Shown here piece after piece: positions 57,901 through 64,000 of a stretch of 64,000 bases of DNA. A program made the position numbers and the translations under genes. The notes below the pieces were generated by a model. That model saw only the letters and a list, made by a program, of their open reading frames with translations, did no database searches and was not told where the DNA came from. Position 1 is the first letter of the stretch. The number at the start of each line of letters is the position of its first letter. The DNA lies in the NCBI GenBank assembly GCA_014905825.1, contig JACGCN010000026.1:682001-746000 (forward strand). Reading direction: 5' to 3'. The DNA is from Lyophyllum atratum (lineage: Eukaryota > Basidiomycota > Agaricomycetes > Agaricales > Lyophyllaceae).

Positions 57901-58302
57901 CTTCCCTACCACTTACCCTGAAGATGACAGACTTCGCGCTGCATTTCCGTACGAGACCAGGTCCACGGCTGACGCCTACTCTCCGCAAGGAAACGGCAGT
58001 TACACCATATCTGAGTGGGACCTGTATAACGCTCCTAATGACCTTAGCTCCAACCACGAAATGACAGGGGCCTTTAATTCAGGACAGCCGAGCGCATCCG
58101 GAGTTGACGGGATGCCTTTGATGGATAGTGATACTTTAACAATGTGGTCAACAGCTCCTACAGGATTTGGGTAAGTCTTTCTGATCATGAGAGGATGCTA
58201 CTTACACGGTATTTATGGAATTCAAGGCTAAATGAATGGGGAACTTATATCACGAGCGTCGATCAAATGACACATGCTCCAGATACCACTGGGAATGTTT
58301 GA
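54913..58302 (+). CDS. Zn(II)2Cys6 transcription factor with fungal_trans domain, 833 aa
   Basis: Seventeen exons: 54913-55030, 55123-55128, 55186-55268, 55323-55342, 55399-55453, 55506-55681, 55731-55842, 55899-56255, 56308-56462, 56516-56584, 56636-56795, 56852-56969, 57020-57249, 57302-57438, 57490-57513, 57565-58170, 58227-58302. All phases join. The DNA-binding cluster (residues 31-67) is CDNCKRKKIRCDSAEMLGNR followed by CSSCIQFSLEC, six Cys in the usual spacing, with a coiled coil after it (YVESLEIRLEKMEKLLGK). The middle contains the fungal-specific regulatory domain (VDAYFTHINSFFPLLHRPSF, GCWTQLGMALRMAQEVGAHR, VLMSLDRLISSFSGRQ). The C-terminus is Ser/Pro/Asp-rich. It is of the xylanolytic-activator type, but targets cannot be told. 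The second exon is only 6 nt and lies inside the zinc cluster. Confidence 0.9.
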
Positions 58303-58491
58303 TCACAGTCAATAGTAACTCTGACTCTACCATTCCAAAATTCAACTATCACTATCGCAATCTTTCGGACTTCCAGTCTTAATTGTCATTGCAAGTACCC
58401 CTCGGTTATGCGATGCGCATATCGTCGATAGAAAATGTACTAGAGCAACAAGAAGTATTACATGCGCAGCATTATATCATCCTGTCCCTCC

Positions 58492-58782
58492 CTATGCCTT
58501 CAACTTTTTGCATGTGCAGTTCTTACAGCCGACTGGTGCATTTTCCTTGCGCATATTCACTTGAACACAAGGTCCAGTGTCAGTGTTGAGCCTGCAACTG
58601 CCTCCACCAGACCTACAGCCCTGGGCATCACAACGACCTTTTCTAATATCGACGAATATGCAAGGGTTTAGTACGTCCGACCTCGCAGCGAGTTCACGGG
58701 ATGTGAGACTTGGGCCAGTGGGTGCAGAAGCTACCATGCCAAGGGCAAATATCAGGGTTGATATGGTCGCAGAAAGCTTCAT
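58492..58782 (-). CDS. Small secreted cysteine-rich protein, 96 aa
   Basis: A single exon. The signal peptide is MKLSATISTLIFALGMVASA, followed by a short acidic/basic pro-region (SLTSRELAARSDVLNP). The mature domain has eight cysteines: NPCIF, GRCDAQGCRSGGGSC, GPC and VGCKNCTCKK. An even number in a compact domain suggests four disulphides. This is the general layout of secreted fungal peptides such as effectors or antimicrobial-type peptides, but no named family is recognised. The gene is convergent with the Zn(II)2Cys6 gene and carries no intron. Confidence 0.75.
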   Translation of the reverse strand: MKLSATISTLIFALGMVASAPTGPSLTSRELAARSDVLNPCIFVDIRKGRCDAQGCRSGGGSCRLNTDTGPCVQVNMRKENAPVGCKNCTCKKLKA

Positions 58783-59111
58783 TGTGATCTAGATGGGCAA
58801 TGAGGCTGCCAGTTACCACACATATAGAGGAGCAGTGAACTTGTAGAGACCGGCGTGTAGGTCCATGATATATTAATTTCTGCACTTTCTAGAATCTAGA
58901 CTGGATTTAAACCCTAGAAGTCATCAACAAGTCGGAAATGCGAAAATACCAAACTTATCCTTGACTTACCCCTGAAGCAACCTCGACATCGCAACGAGAG
59001 GTGTGCCCGTGCCCAATGTGTACACGCGGAGCCTGACCGTTGATCCCTGTAGCTCTTTACTTCTTCTAAGCCTTACTAGCCTCCCCCCCATTCAAACGAA
59101 ACCTCGTCTCC

Positions 59112-59430
59112 ATGGATGACCAAGTGAGCAATCGATTCCCGTTCTCAACTTGCCCAGAACTCAACATTGCCCATATATTCGCAGCAAGAAACTGATGATT
59201 CTTATAGATACGACCCAGTTAGTCTTGTCATCGTCAACCATGGGCGGACACGCGCCAGGGAGTCAAATGATGGTCCAATGGAAGCGCATTTACTTTTAGA
59301 GGGCTTCATATCCGCGTTGAAGTCCATCGAAGCCAAGGGTTATATAGTCCAGGGTGCGATATATTCGTATGAAGGGGCGAGTATCTTCATTGATACAGAT
59401 GATGAGGATTGGTGTGAGGGATTGGTGTGA
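59112..59430 (+). CDS. Small protein, copy 1 of tandem pair, 85 aa, C-terminus altered
   Basis: Exons 59112-59123 (MDDQ) and 59185-59430, intron 61 nt. The product reads QETDDSYRYDPVSLVIVNHG and RTRARESNDGPMEAHLLLEG and ends DTDDEDWCEGLV. There is no signal peptide and no domain I recognise; alternating hydrophobic and charged residues suggest a small alpha/beta fold. It is the paralogue of the gene at 59997. A 13-bp unit GGATTGGTGTGAG occurs three times at 59406-59443; relative to copy 2 this adds 26 bases, shifts the frame after DWC and makes a premature stop. Copy 1 therefore lacks the last dozen residues or so and may be losing function. Confidence 0.6.
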
Positions 59431-59443
59431 GGGATTGGTGTGA
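59406..59443. repeat. 13-bp tandem repeat, three copies, inside a coding end
   Basis: Unit GGATTGGTGTGAG; the third copy ends one base short. It occurs once at the same place in copy 2 of the pair. Confidence 0.85.
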
Positions 59444-59996
59444 TCATATCGACTCCAACAATGCCGTGAGGGACGAGTAGAATGAGAGAGATTTTTGTCG
59501 TATCGTATCTTCAAATTTTCGGAGAACCGGCGGCGATATCTGCGTCTTGTCGCTTGGCAAAATTTGGGCAAAACCACATTTCCTTACATAGTGAGTGAAA
59601 TTCCCGCTATCTACAGGTAGTGGGTGCTCAGTCACATCGGTGTTCGGGTAGAACTTCTAGAAGCAAGATGGAATTCACCCGGTCAAGAGAATCAAGCAAA
59701 GCTGCAATGTGTGTCCAATCATCGATGTGTAGGTCCATGATCTGTTACTTTCTGTTTCGCTTTCTAGAATCTAGACTGCATGTAAACCCTATTTAAAGTC
59801 ATTAACTAGTCGGAGATGCGCGAAGATACAAATCATACTTGACTGACACCTGTTCAGAAGTAACCTCAACATCGCAAACTGAGGTGTGCCCATATACCCA
59901 ATGAGCACACGTAGAACCTAACCGCTGATCCCTCTAGGTCTCTACATCTTCCAAGCCTTACTAGCCTACTCCCCATCCAAGTTAAACCTTGGCTCC

Positions 59997-60342
59997 ATGG
60001 CTGATCAAGTGAGCAATCGATTCCCGTTCTCAACTTGCCGAGAACTCAACTATACCGAGATTTTCTCAGCAACTTGCCATTGAATCTGACAGAAACGACC
60101 CACCTAGTGTTTTCATCTTCAACAATGGGCAGACACGCGATAGGCAGTGGACCGATGGTCCAAGGGAAGCACGTTTACTTCTGCACGCCTTCACCTCCGC
60201 GTTGAAGTCCATCAAAGCCAAGGGATATGGAGTTCAGGGTGCGATGTATAAACCTGACGGGGCGAGTATCTTCATTTATACAGACGATGAGGATTGGTGT
60301 GAACATATCGACCCCGACATTAATGCCGATTGGTACGAGTAG
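59997..60342 (+). CDS. Small protein, copy 2 of tandem pair, 94 aa
   Basis: Exons 59997-60008 (MADQ) and 60070-60342; the intron is 61 nt like its twin and begins with the same GTGAGCAATCGATTCCCGTT. The product contains DRNDPPSVFIFNNGQTRDRQ, AFTSALKSIKAKGYGVQGAM and ends DEDWCEHIDPDINADWYE. The part shared with copy 1 covers nearly the whole length, with changes mostly at the N-terminal third. No signal peptide or known domain. The intact C-terminus marks this copy as the likely functional one. Confidence 0.6.
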
Positions 60343-60430
60343 AATGAGAGAGGTTTTCTCGTATCGTACCTTTCGAAATTGAAGGAGTAGTCGGGATATC
60401 TGCGTCTTGTCGTTGAGCAAAACCGCTTGA

Positions 60431-61017
60431 TTCTACATTTCCTTACCCTTTGCGTGAAAGGCATTTCGTTCCTTTGCGAGGATGTGGTGGAGCGCATTCC
60501 ATCCGTTCCCGTTTAACGAGTACTAGGATACTCACATACAGTCGGATGGGACGATCTGGAAGGATGATGGGCTTGATCATAAACCGGGAAGCATTTTGAA
60601 TGAGATATCTTGGATTGGAGCAGAAGGTGTGTATGTAGAGTGGCGAAGGCCAAGACTCGGAGGGCTTAGGCATCGCGAGATTCGCGGATTAATCATAGGA
60701 ACGTTGAAGATCATGAGCCGCCTTGCCAGTGTCACATAAATTTCCAGCAAGTACGTACTACAGGTCTACGGGTTTCTTGGGGACTCCTATGTGGTCCTCA
60801 AGTAAGCTTTGTCTTATTCAAGAATTCATCAGGGGCGTTTGCAGCAGCAGGATACTTGTTGGCTTCAAAGGAGGTACTGGCCTTTGAGGTCGTTGGACGC
60901 GTTCAAGTTGTTGCTTCAAGAAGTTTGGACCAAGGGCTTTCGGAGATAGCCGAAATAAGCTTCTACCCGAACCCTCTCGAGTCTCTTGAGTACACTTCAC
61001 TTCATAGTCCAGTCCCA
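60431..61017. other. Intergenic, no gene seen
   Basis: Upstream region of the zinc-knuckle gene. The frame entering from 60856 is open but the family start is at 61018. Confidence 0.35.
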
Positions 61018-62092
61018 ATGACCCGAATCACTAACTTCGGGAGAAAAAGAACATACCTGGAAGCTGGTTTCTCCAACGATCCTCAAGGCGACCCGAGCAA
61101 ATCAAATGCAGCGATAGAAAGAAGTGCCCAAGTTGAGGGAGGTGGGGAAATCAACGCTCCGCCGAAGAAAAAGCGGAAACGTACAAAGGTGTCGATGAGG
61201 GACGGGAATACCGGAGTCAAGGCTGCAGAGGCTGCAGCAGAACTGGAGAGGAGGAAAGCTGAGGCGGAGTCCAGGAAGACGGGCGAGGATGGTCAAGCTC
61301 CGTTGAGCAAGTCCGCGAAAAAGAAGAAGAGAGATAAAGACAGGAAAGAGAAAGGTGCATACCTGCTTATTCGAGGGACCGTAGCGCCGAGCTGACGGGG
61401 ATTGTTCTCCAGTCCTTTCTACCTCCGAAGACAGGCGGCAAAGACGTATAGATGAAAAACAGGCCGATACGACATGTTTTGCATGTCGCGAGAAAGGTCA
61501 CGCTGCGAGAGATTGCCCAACTGCGAAAGATCTACCCACAGAGAACGGGAAAAAGGCTAGCGCTGTAGGAATATGCTACAGGTGCGCTTCTTTTTTAGTA
61601 TGAGTTTGCTTATTGGCTAATTCCCGGATTGCTCATAGATGCGGCTCGACGAAACATACTCTTTCTCGATGCGAAAAACCTGCCAATCTAGCCGACCCTC
61701 TCCCTTTCGCGTCGTGTTTTGTCTGTAAAGGAAAGGGGCACCTCGCATCCTCGTGCCCTCAAAATAAAGCGAAAGGTGTATATCCAGATGGAGGATGCTG
61801 TAAAATTTGTGGGGATACATCTCACCTTGCGAGAGATTGTGGGAAAGGACGACCAGGTGAGTACTCCTTAATGTGTTACTTCTTGCCGTAGCTTATGCTG
61901 TTTGCAGAAGTTGTTGATACCTCTGCTATCCTCGGCACTGGAATATCTGCAGGCGCGGATGAAGACGACTTCCATTCATTTAAACGCCACACCGATGAAG
62001 TGAACCGAGACGACAAAGACAGGGAGAAGGCGAAACGCCGGGCGACTCTCAATGCGGACTCAGGCATCCTCAGAAAAGTTGTCAATTTCTAA
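61018..62092 (+). CDS. Four-zinc-knuckle protein, ZCCHC9-like, 302 aa
   Basis: Exons 61018-61354, 61413-61581, 61639-61856 and 61908-62092. The start MTRITNFGRKRTYLEAGF was chosen because it matches the conserved beginning of ZCCHC9-type proteins; the frame is open further upstream to 60856. A Lys-rich nuclear/nucleolar stretch follows (APPKKKRKRTK, KSAKKKKRDKDRKEK). Four CCHC knuckles (C-x2-C-x4-H-x4-C) lie in order: CFACREKGHAARDC, CYRCGSTKHTLSRC, CFVCKGKGHLASSC and CKICGDTSHLARDC. Such knuckles bind single-stranded RNA. ZCCHC9 homologues work in nucleolar or exosome-linked RNA handling; the specific role here is inferred from family. The acidic-basic C-terminus (DDKDREKAKRRATLN) ends the protein. 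Confidence 0.88.
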
Positions 62093-62616
62093 CTTTTTGC
62101 GGGGTCATTGGTCATTTTGATATGCAAGGACCTGCGCTGCCACTTGTCGCGGTGTTATGTGTCCGCGCTGCGCCCCTCGGAAAGTGAATTATGATGTTAT
62201 GTATACCTTATCGTATTTCATCTGCGGCATGGCAGATGGATATGCGGAGACGGATGGACAAGGTCATGGATGACGAGATGTTCAAGGGATGGCAAAGATC
62301 GAGCGACAAACGCGAACGTACATTACCGTGCCCCCATCTTGAAGCGCAGGGCTCGTTTTGCACATTTGTATTCGCACGTACATAGTACATACTGTTGGAA
62401 GTGCTGACAGCGGAGAGAGATAACAAGAGTGGTCATGTACATCGTTAGGCACATCCTGAACACTGTTTGGACCAGGACATCAGCCCACATGTGGCACCGG
62501 TCTCCAATGGGCCGCGATGACCAGCAATACTTTTGAATAAGACCTTGAATGATCGTAAGTAATTTTCGTTAAATGTTCGTCCAGCATCATGTCCGCTAGT
62601 CTTGTCGTCGATATCA
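62093..62616. other. Intergenic between convergent genes
   Basis: Three-prime flanks of the zinc-knuckle and permease genes. No other signal. Confidence 0.4.
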
Positions 62617-64000
62617 TCAAGTTGCACTCTTTTCTGCCTGTAGGTTGCCGCCATCATTTTCACCTTTGACATCGCTACCGGTGTCCTGACTCGAGACCTC
62701 GACATCATCTTCGATAGTTTGAACAGGGCCTTTGAACCAGTGAACTCCACCATAAACCGGGAAATAGAAGTAGACGATCGAGAGGAACAGCGTGCCCCCT
62801 GGATCTTACATTAGCAAGAAAGGCCTAGAGAGGATGAAGGCTCTTACCGAGGACGACAACAGTATAATTCATGTTAGCACTGTTAGGGTTCGGGTTCGCC
62901 GGAAAAAGGAAAACAACAATGATGAATGCCATCCAAATCACAGCCGTAGCCGCAATGGGCAGACTCTACAAGAAATAACCATCAACACTATGAGCGACAA
63001 GAACTTGGTGTGAGAGAAGCGGCGAAATTCACCAATTTTCCTAATGAAAAGGGGCCACGCTTGATTTCCTTGCCACCCAGGAATCTGGCAGAAATCGGGA
63101 TAGAGTACGCCAAATATTGGCCAGTGACAACGAGAGAGAAGATAGCGCCGATAGCGTTGGCTCCGGCGAAAGCCAACAGCCCGAGGAGCAAGGAAATGCC
63201 AGCTGCAAACCAGACGCAGTAAATTGGCGCATGAGTGCGGGTGTTGACGTTATAGAGCCATCTTGACAAAGGAAGTCCGCCATCCCGTGAAAACGCAAAG
63301 ATTTGCCGAGAACAGGTCGTCAACTAAAGCCCCAAAGGCAAAGTAAATAGATATTCTCCGCTATTACGAGAAATTGATTTACCATGCTCATCCCCATAGT
63401 AAACCTAAGCATCGCCATGAGACTCGTTCTTGGCGAAAATCGGAAATTACTTACTGGACAATGATGATCCACGCCCAGAAGGCGAGTGTTCCCCTCTGAC
63501 CAAAAGAATTAAATAGGATCTGTTGGAAGTCAAAATCACACTGTCCACGGATAGGCGATACACTGACAGTTGCCATCGGTTGCCCGATTGGGCTTCCTAA
63601 AATTCCCTCCAGGTCGGTGCCCATGCTGAACGTTAAGGCTACATTGATAGCTGCAAGCCGCGGATCAGTCATAAGCTGGGATACACGATGTATCTGACAC
63701 CATACCCCAGCCAAGGATACCACTAGAGGTGGCTGCTAGAATTATAGCATAAGGAATGGCGACGTCGGCATTTGTAGCTTCTTCACTGATGTGGACCGTA
63801 GAATCGAATGCGCCTTCAGGTTGTCAGGACTCGGATATTTAACACATATAGAGTATGAATGCTTACCAATAGCCCATAATGGCGCGAGGAAACTCAGAAT
63901 AAATGCATACCCGTCGGGCCACCCAGTCACTACAACAACCCAATTGGGAAAGGCATGCTTGATAGGAAGGAAGCGCCGACTCACGATTTTTGAAATCTCC
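62617..64000 (-). CDS. Amino-acid/GABA permease, APC family, 5' end beyond window
   Basis: The C-terminal half of a multi-exon permease; the start lies to the right of the window. Read right to left, the pieces are TGWPDGYAFILSFLAPLWAI, then VHISEEATNADVAIPYAIIL, GWAINVALTFSMGTDLEGIL and SPIGQPMA. These are followed by MLTTCSRQIFAFSRDGGLPL, VNTRTHAPIYCVWFAAGISL, SIPISARFLGGKEIKRGPFS and FKGPVQTIED at the cytoplasmic end. This matches the fungal GABA/choline-type permeases (UGA4/HNM1 group), with H-I-S-E-E and the S-R-D-G loop as family marks. Introns include 62815-62867 or nearby and several short ones. It imports amino acids or related amines at the plasma membrane; the substrate cannot be fixed. 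Confidence 0.88.

Larger units (their letters stand above)
58855..60430. repeat. Tandem duplication, unit about 870 bp
   Basis: The block 58855-59600 repeats at about 59727-60430. Both blocks begin GTGTAGGTCCATGAT, then share TTCTAGAATCTAGACTG, AGTCGGA-ATGCG and the gene in each. They end with matching 3' flanks (CGTATCGTA, GCGTCTTGTCG). The copies have diverged by many substitutions. Confidence 0.8.

Noticed and set aside
1..64000. CRISPR array, bacterial operon or biosynthetic cluster
   Set aside because: No regular repeat-spacer array; genes are intron-rich and functionally mixed. The MFS exporter and Zn(II)2Cys6 factor are 40 kb apart with no core synthase, so no secondary-metabolite cluster is supported.

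Overview
This window is nuclear DNA of a filamentous basidiomycete, most likely an agaricomycete. Most genes are cut by many short GT-AG introns (typically 48-64 nt). The families seen are typical of mushrooms and polypores: a DUF6593 protein, an RWD-PARP fusion, a fungal HNH nuclease-domain protein, HTDLNPGN-type and HRDLHMRN-type kinases, and many small secreted proteins. Both tRNA genes carry an intron. No bacterial operon or CRISPR signal is present. Gene models were assembled by hand by joining open frames at GT/AG sites and checking that total exon length divides by three.

Layout. 0.5-12 kb: a small secreted protein, an HNH nuclease-domain protein, a 17-exon GH63 glycosidase, an RWD-PARP protein, and a decayed partial copy of the last gene. 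12-19.2 kb (minus strand): an MFS drug/polyamine-type exporter, two small secreted proteins of one family, and a kinase-fold gene enclosed by about 100-bp direct repeats. 19.6-21.6 kb: tRNA-Asn, a 750-bp inverted-repeat transposable element with an 8-bp target duplication, and a CTR copper transporter. 21.9-28.3 kb: proteasome subunit alpha-3, gluconokinase, a DUF6593 protein and the H2A.Z chaperone CHZ1. 28.3-34.5 kb is gene-poor with one kinase-like gene.

34.5-40.7 kb: three more members of the small secreted family around a bZIP factor that looks like HAC1/XBP1, plus tRNA-Asp. 41.4-48.1 kb is housekeeping: mitoribosomal mL41, an RNase P Rpr2-type subunit (divergent, 141 bp apart), a Yippee protein and VPS53 of the GARP complex. 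48.7-58.3 kb: a single-pass membrane protein, a protein with a magnesium-chelatase-like C-terminus and a 17-exon Zn(II)2Cys6 factor. 58.5-64 kb: a cysteine-rich secreted peptide, a tandem pair of small genes, a four-zinc-knuckle protein and an amino-acid permease cut by the window edge.

Themes. Five small secreted genes share the same start (MK-x-TL-x-LF/YA-x-L), an intron after a Lys codon and repeated phase-0 exons, which suggests a local expanding family. The bZIP gene has two overlapping frames that need a non-canonical splice to join, as expected for Ire1-processed HAC1. Local duplication and decay recur: the RWD-PARP copy, the repeat-flanked kinase, and the tandem pair at 59-60 kb, where a 13-bp triplication truncates one copy.
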